From: Rhodococcus sp. IEGM 1381
Lineage (GTDB): Bacteria > Actinomycetota > Actinomycetes > Mycobacteriales > Mycobacteriaceae
Length of the DNA: 64,000 nucleotides
NCBI RefSeq assembly: GCF_030056795.1
Contig: NZ_JASHKQ010000013.1
Location: forward strand, 47,431-111,430
Direction: 5' to 3'
The position numbers and the translations under genes were made by a program. The notes under the pieces were generated by a model that was not told the origin of the DNA, made no database searches, and worked only from the letters and a program-made list of their open reading frames with translations. Within the stretch, counting starts at the first letter, position 1, and the number at the start of each line of letters is the position of its first letter. This document shows positions 52,614 to 61,757 of the stretch, piece after piece.

Positions 52614-53987
52614 TCAGGTCGTCAGCGCACCGATGCCTGCGTCCGCGGTGGACGCACGCATCAGAGTGCCGAGCTCGTCGACGAACGCGGTCATCACCGA
52701 GCGCGCCACCGCGGTATCGGGGAAACGGGATCGCAATGCCAAGCCCGATCGTGTGCGGGAGATCCAGAACTGGGCATCGTCGGACACGGTGGCGTTGCTG
52801 ATGTGATGGGCGTTGGACTCGTCGAACCGTTCGTGTCCATCGACTTTGGTGTAGTCGACGTACGACACCATGAACACGTCCTGCCGCGACAGCGTGAATG
52901 CGTCCCCGAGGTTGGCCAGAACCTGCGGGATCGGAACGGTGCTGAGCGGGAGAGCCGAGCGAAACGCGCTGTGGGCGGCGCGGACCGTGTCGGGTAGGTC
53001 GGCTCGGACGGGCACGATCATCGGGGCGTTGGTGGTGAACCAGCCGAGTGCACGAGAGAACTGCGGACGGTGTCGGGTGTGCAGTGGGAACAGTAAGGGC
53101 ACGTGATCCGGCCCGCCGATGCAGGCAACGGCCTGCGCGATCGCCGCGACGACCCCTGCGAACATTCCGGCACCGTATCGGGCGCAAAGGTGCTCGAAGT
53201 CGAGGGTCTGCGAGGCGTCGAGCAGTGTGTTCACCGTCGTGGCCTGCACGGCTGTTTCACCCTCTGCGACTCCGAGATCGACCGGGAACCTCGGTGTGGT
53301 GCCGCCGCACTCGAGGAGGAAGTTCGACCACGCCGCCATTCGTTCGTCCGCGGGGTTCACGAGTGGTTCGGTGGCTTCGATACGGCAGTACTCGACGAAA
53401 CCATCGACCGGAGGTAGATCGATTTTCGGGTTCGAGGGGCAGCGGCGGTAGGCGTCGTACAGGGCGTGGATCTCGTCGACGACGACTGCTATCGACATGG
53501 CGTCGACGTTGACGTGGTCGAATGCGCACAACACCGTGGAAGTGTCCGGTCGATCGATTCCGAAACAAGTGTACGACGGGAATCGCCGTGCATCGCAGTG
53601 CAGTTCGAGTGCGGTCCGGAGGTGGTCTCGGAGCGTGGGTGTCGAGGAGAAGGCGGATCGGGCGGAGTGTCTCATCTCGATCGCACCTGGCCCGTAGAGC
53701 ATCCGCTCGATACCGGTTGTCGTCGAAACGAACGAGCTTCGCAGCGTGTCGTGGCGGTCGATCAGGTACCCGAACGCCCACCTGAGTGCTTCGACATCGA
53801 GGCTGCCCGGTACGTCGAACGCTCCGGCGATCCACACGCGTTCGGCCTCGCCGAGGTCACCCAGGTGAAACCGCTGGTTGAACGACGGCGGAATCGACGA
53901 CGGCTCCGGATCGCCGACGACGCGTGCAGAGAATTCGACCAGGGTACCTGCCCGAGGGGCGTACTCAGTGATCGAGGTGACCTGCAC
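52614..53987 (-). CDS. PapA-like condensation-fold acyltransferase (copy 2)
   Basis: A 457-aa protein. The active-site motif is [17 protein letters not shown] (DHxxxD, with Ala in place of Gly after the Asp). Other family positions: [27 protein letters not shown] and [20 protein letters not shown]. It is the most diverged copy and lacks the N-terminal MEYTELADY start seen in copies 1 and 4. The GTG start 53987 lies inside the 3' end of copy 3 by 23 bp, so translation is coupled. The substrate is unknown; a role in glycolipid acylation is inferred from context. Confidence 0.88.
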   Translation of the reverse strand: MQVTSITEYAPRAGTLVEFSARVVGDPEPSSIPPSFNQRFHLGDLGEAERVWIAGAFDVPGSLDVEALRWAFGYLIDRHDTLRSSFVSTTTGIERMLYGPGAIEMRHSARSAFSSTPTLRDHLRTALELHCDARRFPSYTCFGIDRPDTSTVLCAFDHVNVDAMSIAVVVDEIHALYDAYRRCPSNPKIDLPPVDGFVEYCRIEATEPLVNPADERMAAWSNFLLECGGTTPRFPVDLGVAEGETAVQATTVNTLLDASQTLDFEHLCARYGAGMFAGVVAAIAQAVACIGGPDHVPLLFPLHTRHRPQFSRALGWFTTNAPMIVPVRADLPDTVRAAHSAFRSALPLSTVPIPQVLANLGDAFTLSRQDVFMVSYVDYTKVDGHERFDESNAHHISNATVSDDAQFWISRTRSGLALRSRFPDTAVARSVMTAFVDELGTLMRASTADAGIGALTT

Positions 53988-55422
53988 CGGCCGGCTCCTG
54001 AACGAGATGGTCGAGGGAGAGCGCGTAATTGCCCTCGCGTGCAATGGTTTCGAGCACATGTGCCAAATGCGCGTGGTAGCGCTCCACCGATGCGGCAGCG
54101 GTATCGGTATCGGGGGTCTGCGCTACCAGGTACAGGTGCTCACCGTCTCGGTTGATCCACATCGATGCGTTCGATGTGGATCCTTCTCCGGTGAAATGCT
54201 TCGCCCGCGTGTCCGCGTCCCGTCCGACTCCGGGAAACCAGCGAAAGTCGATGTAGGAGAGCATGTTCGGGCTGACAGCCAACTCGCTGCCCAGGGTGCC
54301 GTCTGCGGCGAGTGCGCCCAGTACGGCGTGCACGGGTGCCTCCGCGATCTGCTTGGCCTGTTCGAAGCCCGAGTGGGCCAGTGCCGCGACATCGGAGAAT
54401 TTCTCGTTGCCTGCCACCTCGAACGCGACCGGCGCGAAATTGACGAACCAACCCTGAGATTGTCCGTAGTCGCCGTGGTGACGGGTGCTCAGCACGGTGA
54501 TCCCGAAATACTCTGCGGTGCCTGCCAGTTCGAAATCGGTGATCCCGACGGCGGCGAATATGCCGCTGCTCATCCGGGCCCCAGCGGCCTTGCATGCCGC
54601 GTCGAACGCCGCCACCTCGCCTGCGTTCAAGAGATGGCGTTCGACGATACGGACCGGGGCTCGTTCCCCTGGAGCGAGTCCCAGATCGAGTGGGAATCGT
54701 GGCATCGATCCGTCGTGCCTGGTGAAAATGTCTCGCCACGCGGTGATCTCGGGGGAGTCGGGCCCGTATGTCGCGGCTCGCGCTCGCTCCTCTGCGGCGT
54801 ACGCGAGGTGGCTGCCTGCCTCCGCCGGCTTCGGTGCCCGACCGCCGATCTCGAGCGCATACAGATCGGCGAGTTCGCTGACGACCAACGCCTGCGAACC
54901 GCCATCGGTGAACGCGTGGTCCGCGCCGTAGTACAACGTGAAGCTCCCCGGCCTCGACACGACGCCGATAACGAATCCGGGCCAGACATCTGCGGTGGCC
55001 TCGGTCGAGAAGCGCCGCCGCACATAGCGTTGAAACTCGTCGTCGTCCGTAGACTCGCCGGCGTCCAGTGCCTCGAATTCGGCGACCTCGGGTTCCGTGA
55101 GGTGGCGTACGACCCCGGTGCTCTCCACCTCGAACCAGCATCGGAGGCCCTCGTGACGAAGGACGTAGGCCGCCAAGGCGCGGCTCATCGCAGCGGTGTC
55201 CACGTCGCCGTCGATCTCGGTCGCCACCCCGGTGTACGCGGTATGAACATCACCGCGCTGCCGCGCTGCCCACGCCGCCTTCATATGGTCTTCCTGCAGA
55301 AACGAGGGCGGAGTCGAATCGACCGGTGCCGTTGCGGCTCGCGCCTGGGCAGCCGGAGTTGGATGCCACTCGAGCAGCCTGCCCGGGGCAGGATTCCAGC
55401 TGCCCATGGCGGTGATGATCAT
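53965..55422 (-). CDS. PapA-like condensation-fold acyltransferase (copy 3)
   Basis: A 485-aa protein with the motif LYYGADHAFTDGGSQA (DHxxxDGG). Core positions include GWFVNFAPVAFEVAG, MLSYIDFRWFPGVGRDA and NASMWINRDGEHLYLVAQTP. An AAAGGATGAAG ribosome-binding site precedes the ATG at 55422. It follows copy 4 by 46 bp and overlaps copy 2, forming a three-gene operon. Its Gly-Gly after the catalytic Asp makes it a likely active member. Confidence 0.9.
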   Translation of the reverse strand: MIITAMGSWNPAPGRLLEWHPTPAAQARAATAPVDSTPPSFLQEDHMKAAWAARQRGDVHTAYTGVATEIDGDVDTAAMSRALAAYVLRHEGLRCWFEVESTGVVRHLTEPEVAEFEALDAGESTDDDEFQRYVRRRFSTEATADVWPGFVIGVVSRPGSFTLYYGADHAFTDGGSQALVVSELADLYALEIGGRAPKPAEAGSHLAYAAEERARAATYGPDSPEITAWRDIFTRHDGSMPRFPLDLGLAPGERAPVRIVERHLLNAGEVAAFDAACKAAGARMSSGIFAAVGITDFELAGTAEYFGITVLSTRHHGDYGQSQGWFVNFAPVAFEVAGNEKFSDVAALAHSGFEQAKQIAEAPVHAVLGALAADGTLGSELAVSPNMLSYIDFRWFPGVGRDADTRAKHFTGEGSTSNASMWINRDGEHLYLVAQTPDTDTAAASVERYHAHLAHVLETIAREGNYALSLDHLVQEPAGAGHLDH

Positions 55423-55468
55423 CTTTGCTTCATCCTTTGCGATAGGAGCCGCGGGCCGGTCGAGTGTC

Positions 55469-56917
55469 TTACTCCGCGGCGACGGTGACCGACTGCGAGA
55501 CCGACGTGAGCACCGTATCGGCACCGCCGTCGGAATCGATCACCGCAGTCAGTACGGCCACGAACTCGGTGATGAAGCGATGAACGTTGGTGGACGCGAC
55601 ATCCGAGCTGGGGAACCGGGCCGAGATGTTCAGCCCCTCGAGCGTCCGGTTGACCCAGAAGTAGACCTCGTCGTCCGCGTGGCAGTTGCTCCGCAATGCG
55701 CGACCCTTGCGAGCCTGCCACTGGGCGGCGTCCGGAAGAAACCTCAGGTCGATGTACGAGACGACGAATCGGGGGATCTCCGTCGACTCGAGAATCTGGG
55801 CGATCTTGGAGTAAGGCATGCGCGCGAGCCCCTTGTTCGCAGAGCCCGCCGCCGCCGCGGCCTCCAGCGCCTCGCCGAAGGTGCGCGCGTTGTCGAGTTG
55901 GATCTCCATCGGCAGGATCCCGACGTACCAGCCGACCGACGCCGCCCATTTCTGTTCGTCTCGCGTGTGCATCGGCATCACGGTGCGTAGCGACGTGCGG
56001 CCGGACAGGCGCGCGTTCGTCACCGCCAAGGCCGCGAGTATCCCGGCCTGCATGTTGTACCCGGCGGCGCGGCACGCGGCGTTCACGGCGTCCGACTGAT
56101 CCGCGGTCAGTAGCCACGAAGAGATGCTGCTCTGAGCGGCAGGACCGTCGGTCGTGGACGCCCGTTCGACCGCCACGGGAAGCGGGAAGCCTGGAAAGCG
56201 TCCGTTCTCCACGGCCAGGAAGTCCTGCCACGTGCGGACGGCACTGTGGTCGCTGGTCAGGGTGTCGCCCAGCTCGCGCTCGGACTGACTGAAGTCCACA
56301 TAACTGCCCACCTCGGGCAAAGCCGGATCGGTGCCCTCGAGGGCCTGCGCGTACAGCCGGTCGATCTCGTTGATGGCGTAGATCTGGCTGTAGGCATCCA
56401 TCACCGAGTGGTCGGCAGCAAATGCGAGCAGGAACGACTCCCCGGGTCCGTTCGAGAGGGCACGTGAGGCATCGTCGGGTTCGATCGTCGCCAGTACGAA
56501 GTGCGGCCATGCCGTCGGCGATACCGTCTCGCCGAACCAGGAGTGCAGATGGCTGAAAACCTGTGTTTCGGTTCGTGGTTCGGTGTGCGCGCGATCGATG
56601 ACCCGCACAGCATCTGTAGGCGCGGTGTAGCGCTGCCACGCTCCGGATTCCTCATCGCGACGGACCTTGGTTCGGAAGGCCTCGTGTCGTCCCATGTACG
56701 CAACGATGGTCGCTCGCACTGCCTCGACGTCGTAGCGGCGATGAATCTCGAACACGGTCCCGATCCACGAACCCGGTGCGCTGCGCTCGCAATGATCCTG
56801 GTGAGTGAACGACAGGCCACGTGAGTCCGATGCCCACCCGTCGTCGTCGACGCGTGGGACCCACTCGGTCAGTCGTCCGGCGGGAAGTGGGTAGTCGGCG
56901 AGTTCGGTGTATTCCAT
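55469..56917 (-). CDS. PapA-like condensation-fold acyltransferase (copy 4)
   Basis: A 482-aa protein starting MEYTELADYPLPAGRLTEWV, nearly the same as copy 1. The active-site motif LLAFAADHSVMDAYSQ has DHxxxD with Ala instead of Gly. Shared motifs: VGWYVGILPMEIQLD, PRFVVSYIDLRFLPDAAQ, VYFWVNRTLEGLNISARFP. It is the first gene of the minus-strand acyltransferase operon, with a GAAGAGGACT ribosome-binding site. Like PapA relatives it probably uses an acyl-CoA or carrier-bound acyl donor. Confidence 0.9.
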   Translation of the reverse strand: MEYTELADYPLPAGRLTEWVPRVDDDGWASDSRGLSFTHQDHCERSAPGSWIGTVFEIHRRYDVEAVRATIVAYMGRHEAFRTKVRRDEESGAWQRYTAPTDAVRVIDRAHTEPRTETQVFSHLHSWFGETVSPTAWPHFVLATIEPDDASRALSNGPGESFLLAFAADHSVMDAYSQIYAINEIDRLYAQALEGTDPALPEVGSYVDFSQSERELGDTLTSDHSAVRTWQDFLAVENGRFPGFPLPVAVERASTTDGPAAQSSISSWLLTADQSDAVNAACRAAGYNMQAGILAALAVTNARLSGRTSLRTVMPMHTRDEQKWAASVGWYVGILPMEIQLDNARTFGEALEAAAAAGSANKGLARMPYSKIAQILESTEIPRFVVSYIDLRFLPDAAQWQARKGRALRSNCHADDEVYFWVNRTLEGLNISARFPSSDVASTNVHRFITEFVAVLTAVIDSDGGADTVLTSVSQSVTVAAE

Positions 56918-57225
56918 GTGAGTCCTCTTCCATTCCGGGCCCGGCCAGCGGTGTTCGGCGTCAGTTCGGTATCGGCAAGGGTTCGATTACGGTCGAGCCG
57001 TGTAGGTAAAGCGAGGTGTCGTGTGACGGTGTATTCGACTCGTCGTTTATCTGATTGCTGCTTTCCGCATTGAAAGAACAACGTCATTGCTGTCGACCCG
57101 AAGTGAGTCACGAAGTCACGATAGGGGCTACATGGAACTATTTCGCGACGCGTAAAAGTAATACTTCTCACTACCGAAGCTCTTGACCGCCGGTCCTCGT
57201 TCACGAGCGGAGTTCGTGCTCGGTT

Positions 57226-57240
57226 GTCGTATCGTACGAC
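57226..57240. repeat. perfect inverted repeat GTCGTA-TCG-TACGAC
   Basis: A 15-bp operator-like palindrome between the two divergent acyltransferase transcription units, of the size bound by TetR-type repressors. Confidence 0.4.
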
Positions 57241-57447
57241 CAATTCAGCGTCTTCGCAGTCTGTCTTGATGATGAATCACAATCGATGTACGTCGTGCGT
57301 CGGTCTTCGGGTGTGAGCGACCCACGCCACCGAGCGCCGTGAACATGACGCGAGACACAGGCCGGGCCGATTGTCGACGCACCTATTGCAAAATACCAAT
57401 GCATTTCACGGACGAATTCATACCGCTGCTTCGTCGCGTGGTTGTAG

Positions 57448-57453
57448 TAGGTT
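57448..57453 (+). promoter_or_regulatory. predicted -10 of the first WS/DGAT-like gene, leaderless
   Basis: TAGGTT ends 6 bp before the GTG at 57460. Confidence 0.4.
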
Positions 57454-57459
57454 CGGCGC

Positions 57460-58821
57460 GTGACTCGAATTGGATTTGCCGATCACCTATTCTTGCGAAT
57501 GCACCACGGCATCGGATATCCCGTCTACAACCAGTTCCTTTGGTGGTTCGACGAATCGGTCCAGCGGGAACAGCTGGAAAAACTACGCGACAACCTATCC
57601 GACGGTTTGCTTGCGCGTCGCGTGTGTGCGCCGTCGGTGCCCACTGCTCGTGAACGTTGGGTGAACTCCTCGGTCTCTCACCCGCTCGATTTTCATCCCG
57701 ATTCCATCGAGTCTTCGGAGGTGCTGGCTTGGGCCGACTGCCGCCTCGGTTCGGATATCGACCCCGAGACAGGCCTCGGCTGGCGGTTGGCGGCCGCGCC
57801 ACTGGCGAACGGAGGGACCGTTGTGTCGTTGACTGCCTCGCACATGGTCGCTGATGGCGGCGCATTGGTCGCCGCGTTCCGGTCCGCGAATTCCAACTCA
57901 GCGAATTCCCGGGCCGAGCAACCGCGGCTGAATCCAGCCGAGCACGGATTGGCGGCGATCGGCGCGGACGTGAACGACGCGGTGGAGCAACTTCGATCCG
58001 CCGCCGGCTGGCTGCTGAACTCCGCGGTAGCAGCCCTGCCGATCCCGACCCGATCCGCACCGACGCTCGTATCCCCCCGGGTGAGCCCGCGGCGCTCCGA
58101 GGTCGCGATCGACCCGACGGCCGACTCGGGGTGGACATCGCCTCACGTGGTTGCCGAGGTGGACGCCGCCACGTGGAATGCGGTGGCCAAAAAATGGGGC
58201 GGCACGTCGAACTCGCTGTTCATCGCGGTTTTGACGGCCGCGTCCGGGAACGCCGGACGCGCCTCGATCGGCGACACCGTGCAGTGGTCGCTGCCCGTCA
58301 GTGATCGCGCCGACACCGATATCCGTTCCAACGCAACCAAGATCGTCAAGATCGACGTCCCCGTCACCGACGCCACCGCGCTCGACCTGTCGCAGATCCG
58401 GTCGATCAGCAAGGCGGCGTTCACTGCGTTCGCCGCGACGCAGGCGGCGGGTCGCGCGCCCGCCGGAATCTCCCAGGCTCTCGTTCAGATGCTGCCCGAC
58501 GCCGTGGTTGCGCGCGTTCCGCAGCCTCGGGACGGTGCCGAGGGGTTGGCGTCCAATCTGGGTGTGTTGCCCGACGACTTCAGCACGGTGGCAGGTGTCC
58601 GAGCTCGTGCGGTGTCCGGCAGAGCGACTTTCTTCGGTGCCAACGCGGAGTTCGCTCGATCGCTGGACGGTGGGCTCACGGCCTGGGTGTGCGAGACGGA
58701 CGCCAGCGTCACCCTGACCGTTCACGCCATGGACCCCGAGCGATTCCCCGATAGCCGAGCGCTGAGTGACCACGTGGCCGCCGCGTTGACTAGATGGGGA
58801 CTGTCCGCGCACTTCTGGTGA
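57460..58821 (+). CDS. WS/DGAT-like acyltransferase (copy A)
   Basis: A 453-aa protein of the condensation/wax ester synthase fold. The N terminus ADHLFLRMHHGIGYPVYNQF and the active site SLTASHMVADGGALV (HxxxDGG) place it near the WS/DGAT and PapA families; HVVAEVDAATWNAVAKKWGG starts the second lobe, and the protein ends RWGLSAHFW, like copy B. Starts at GTG 57460 with no ribosome-binding site (leaderless). Wax-ester/TAG synthases esterify alcohols with acyl-CoA; here a glycolipid or other hydroxylated lipid acceptor is equally possible. Confidence 0.85.
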   Translation: MTRIGFADHLFLRMHHGIGYPVYNQFLWWFDESVQREQLEKLRDNLSDGLLARRVCAPSVPTARERWVNSSVSHPLDFHPDSIESSEVLAWADCRLGSDIDPETGLGWRLAAAPLANGGTVVSLTASHMVADGGALVAAFRSANSNSANSRAEQPRLNPAEHGLAAIGADVNDAVEQLRSAAGWLLNSAVAALPIPTRSAPTLVSPRVSPRRSEVAIDPTADSGWTSPHVVAEVDAATWNAVAKKWGGTSNSLFIAVLTAASGNAGRASIGDTVQWSLPVSDRADTDIRSNATKIVKIDVPVTDATALDLSQIRSISKAAFTAFAATQAAGRAPAGISQALVQMLPDAVVARVPQPRDGAEGLASNLGVLPDDFSTVAGVRARAVSGRATFFGANAEFARSLDGGLTAWVCETDASVTLTVHAMDPERFPDSRALSDHVAAALTRWGLSAHFW

Positions 58822-58826
58822 GTGTG

Positions 58827-60104
58827 TCAGTGGTCGCGCGCAGTGGCCTCGGCGATATCTGCGGCGGCCGCCACGGCTGCTTCGGTCGGTGCCACGGTGT
58901 CTGCGAGCTCCCGTGCCGCACTTCTGGCTGCGTCGGTGGTGATGTCGGTAATTCCTTGTAGTAGAACGGGTTCGGACAAGGCCGAGAATTTCGTACTTGC
59001 TCCGGCCCCGATTCTGGCAAGCGCAGCTCCCCAGAACGGCTGATCGGCGCTGAACCAGCACACGAGTGTCGGCAGGCCTGCGCGCGCACTCGCGGCCGTC
59101 GTGCCTGCACCACCGTGGTGGACAGCTGCAAGACACCGCGGAAACACGCTCGCATGATCGACCGATTCTACGATCATGATGTTCGGATTCGTCCGCGCCT
59201 CAATCGATTCGGCACCGGTGAGATCGCTCCAGCCGGCACAGACCAGGGCCCGGAGACCCAGCTCTCCGGTTACGTTGTCGATCATGCGCAACAGCGCTGC
59301 GGGGTCGGGAACCGGCATACTGCCGAATCCGAAGTACACCGGTGCGGGGCCCGCATGCAGCCATCGCTCTAGTGCGGGATCGGTCTCCTGCCGCCCGGTG
59401 CTCAGCCCGAGAAATCCGACGAACGGACGCAGCGGCCCCCATTGCTCGGCCAGGCCGGGAAACAGTGCCGACTCGTAGGCCTGAATCTCGACGCCGCCGT
59501 ACCGCTCGGATCGTCTGGGTAACGAATCGCGGGTCGTTGCCAATCCGAGGGTTCTTCGCTGGGAGTTCTCGCGAGTCTTCATCGACTTCCAACGCAGTGC
59601 CTCGGCCAGCGCCCACATCGATCGGTTGACAGTGCCCGGCAGGCCGACCCCCGGAATCACCGGGACGACACTGTTTCGCCGGAGCGGGCAATAGTGCAGG
59701 GCGACAAAGGCATTGCCGGTCGCCTCGGCCATGTTGAACGCCATTTCCTGCCCCAGCGAGCCGGTGACGATCGCGTCGCTGCCTTCCGACATCTGCGCGA
59801 GCTCGGCCGTCATCTGGTCCCAACCGTGATTGGCCAATTCCGCGAGTGCCGTCATTCGGGTCCGCGGGTTCGCCGACTTGATCCGCACCCGAATCAGCTC
59901 CGACTCCAACAGGCGATGGGTGTCCGGGCCGAACGAGACCACGTGCACACGTTCGGAGCCAGCCGTGTTCGAGCGCGCGAAGTCCACCAGATTGGGGGGT
60001 GCGCCGAACACCACATCGTGTCCGCGATGGGCAAGTTCGACACCTAGCGCCACACCGGGTGTCACGTCACCGCGGCTCCCGTTGAAGGGCATCACGAACT
60101 TCAT
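58827..60104 (-). CDS. glycosyltransferase, UGT/GPL-Gtf-like (GT1/GT28 fold)
   Basis: A 425-aa protein. The N terminus KFVMPFNGSRGDVTPGVALG is characteristic of mycobacterial glycopeptidolipid-type glycosyltransferases; the C-terminal donor domain has the signature AAVHHGGAGTTAASARAGLP and ADQPFWGAAL. Such enzymes attach a sugar to a lipid, peptide or polyketide acceptor, so this is the best candidate for making the glycolipid that the neighbouring acyltransferases decorate. ATG 60104 follows a GAAGGACC ribosome-binding site, with a TAGGTT -10-like element about 38 bp upstream. It is convergent with WS/DGAT-like copy A and divergent from copy B. Confidence 0.9.
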   Translation of the reverse strand: MKFVMPFNGSRGDVTPGVALGVELAHRGHDVVFGAPPNLVDFARSNTAGSERVHVVSFGPDTHRLLESELIRVRIKSANPRTRMTALAELANHGWDQMTAELAQMSEGSDAIVTGSLGQEMAFNMAEATGNAFVALHYCPLRRNSVVPVIPGVGLPGTVNRSMWALAEALRWKSMKTRENSQRRTLGLATTRDSLPRRSERYGGVEIQAYESALFPGLAEQWGPLRPFVGFLGLSTGRQETDPALERWLHAGPAPVYFGFGSMPVPDPAALLRMIDNVTGELGLRALVCAGWSDLTGAESIEARTNPNIMIVESVDHASVFPRCLAAVHHGGAGTTAASARAGLPTLVCWFSADQPFWGAALARIGAGASTKFSALSEPVLLQGITDITTDAARSAARELADTVAPTEAAVAAAADIAEATARDH

Positions 60105-60233
60105 ACGGTCCTTCGCAGCACGTCGACTTCGGATCGAGGACAACCTATCAGTACCGTCGGCCTCGGTTCGATACGGAAAACATATGGTGGGAAACACAAT
60201 TGCGGCCCATCTGCGTGCGTACGCCCACAGCGA

Positions 60234-60239
60234 TAGGCT
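60234..60239 (+). promoter_or_regulatory. predicted -10 of the second WS/DGAT-like gene, leaderless
   Basis: TAGGCT ends 3 bp before GTG 60243 and 6 bp before a second in-frame GTG at 60246, which may be the real start. Confidence 0.35.
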
Positions 60240-60242
60240 CTC

Positions 60243-61643
60243 GTGGTGGAAAGACTGACGTACGACGACGACCTCTTCCTCCGCATGGAATGCGTTCTCG
60301 GGGTACCCGTGGTCAATCAGATCGTCTGGCGATTCGACCAACCGGTCTCGGTCGACGCACTCGAAGCGATGTGGCACCTGCTCGCCGCAGGCCCTATCGA
60401 TCGATCCGTTCGGCGGGTACGAGTCCCCGGAGCGCGTGACAGTTGGACCGCTGCCCGCAGACCGGCCGATCCCATCGTCGTCGCATCACCGATCGTTCGC
60501 GCGGCAGTGGACCGATGGATCGAGGACGAGGCCGCCGTGAGGTTGGACCCGATCGAGGGACCGGCGTGGCGGTTGTCCGCCACAGCGGTCGACGGTGGCG
60601 GCACGATCGTGTCGTTGGTTGGCTCCCACGTCGTCGGCGACGGAGGTGCTCTGACCTCGGCTGCCGCGGCCGCGCTGACCGGGCGCGCGGTTCCCGACGA
60701 TTTCGAGCGAGTCGGGCTCGACGATTCCGACTCGGTGTCGGGTCGCTCCGGTGCCGACATCGTCGACGGAGTCGGTCGGATCGGTGCGGCGATCTCGGGT
60801 GCAGCACGTGCTCTCGGCGGTGCCGCGGTCGAGACGGTGCGAGCACGGACCACGGGCGCAGGCTCGCTATCCACCGACGTTGGCTCCACCGCCCCGAAAA
60901 ACACCACTGACGCGAACGGGGATCGCCCGCGCGCGATGGTTGCACCTGCGGAGGGCGCGTGGGTGCCGAGCACCGTTGTCGTGGACTGCATGTCCGCGGA
61001 CTGGTCTGCTGCTGCAGCGAGCAAAGGTGGCAGCTCCAACAGTCTGCTGGTTGCTGTCGTGCTCGGAATCTTGACCCGCAGTGGACGAATCACCACGGAG
61101 GAGCGGGTTCGTGTCGCTCTCCCGGTCAGCACCAGGAGGGCGGGAGATCGGCGAGCCAACGCGACATCCGGCGTCTCGATCCACGTCGACGCAGGAGGGG
61201 CGTACCGCGACGATCTGGGGCCGATTCGAGCCTCTAGCAAACAGGCGTTCCGGGCCCAGGCCGACCGGACTGTCACGACAACCTTCGAGCTGCTCAAACC
61301 CCTGATGCAACTACTGCCCGACGCGATCGTGGCCAAACTTGCCGCATCCGGGTCGGCACCGCTGTGTCTGTGCTCGAATCTCGGCAGCCGAGGTGTCGCG
61401 CTGCGCACCATCGGGGGTGTCGACGCCACCGCGGTGGCAATGAGGTCGATCACACAGAACACCGATGTGGCACTGCTGCGACGCACTGGAGGCGGCGTCA
61501 GCGCGTGGTGGAACGAGTCGGGCGACCGCGCGACTCTGTGCGTGACCGGGCTCGATCCGGACAGATTCCCCAGCAAGGAACACCTGCGTGGGCTCGTCGA
61601 GGCGGAATACGACAGTTGGGGTCTGACGTCCGAATTCTGGTGA
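60243..61643 (+). CDS. WS/DGAT-like acyltransferase (copy B)
   Basis: A 466-aa paralogue of the protein at 57460: DDLFLRMECVLGVPVVNQIV at the N terminus, the active site SLVGSHVVGDGGALTSA (HxxxDGG), and the C-terminal SWGLTSEFW. A longer Gly/Ala-rich linker (about residues 180-215) lies between the lobes. GTG 60243 and 60246 are both possible starts. Together with copy A it brackets the glycosyltransferase. The donor and acceptor are not known. Confidence 0.85.
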   Translation: MVERLTYDDDLFLRMECVLGVPVVNQIVWRFDQPVSVDALEAMWHLLAAGPIDRSVRRVRVPGARDSWTAARRPADPIVVASPIVRAAVDRWIEDEAAVRLDPIEGPAWRLSATAVDGGGTIVSLVGSHVVGDGGALTSAAAAALTGRAVPDDFERVGLDDSDSVSGRSGADIVDGVGRIGAAISGAARALGGAAVETVRARTTGAGSLSTDVGSTAPKNTTDANGDRPRAMVAPAEGAWVPSTVVVDCMSADWSAAAASKGGSSNSLLVAVVLGILTRSGRITTEERVRVALPVSTRRAGDRRANATSGVSIHVDAGGAYRDDLGPIRASSKQAFRAQADRTVTTTFELLKPLMQLLPDAIVAKLAASGSAPLCLCSNLGSRGVALRTIGGVDATAVAMRSITQNTDVALLRRTGGGVSAWWNESGDRATLCVTGLDPDRFPSKEHLRGLVEAEYDSWGLTSEFW

Positions 61644-61680
61644 CCTCGAGACACATCACAAATGTAGGTGCACACGGATT

Positions 61681-61709
61681 TTCGACCGGATCCCCGATGC
61701 CGCTATGCT
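61681..61709 (+). promoter_or_regulatory. promoter of the flavodoxin gene
   Basis: -35 TTCGAC (61681-61686), a 17-bp spacer, -10 TATGCT (61704-61709); the leader would be about 42 nt and includes the AAAGGGGAG ribosome-binding site. Confidence 0.5.
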
Positions 61710-61757
61710 TGCCGACTGTTCGAGTGTTCGAGCAGGTGTCAGAAAGGGGAGCGATCC

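Larger units (their letters stand above)
56918..57459. promoter_or_regulatory. 542-bp divergent regulatory region of the acyltransferase island
   Basis: No gene is credible here. The region contains a tandem 8-bp repeat AGTCACGA twice (57106-57121), the palindromes AAGTA-A-TACTT (57156-57166) and GTCGTA-TCG-TACGAC (57226-57240), and a short CTTTC-N6-GAAAG (57061-57076). The clustering suggests regulator binding between the two transcription units. Confidence 0.6.

Noticed and set aside
56985..57010. GGTTCGATTACGG, which resembles a tRNA T-arm
   Set aside because: No acceptor stem, anticodon arm or D-arm can be formed around it; no tRNA was found in the window.
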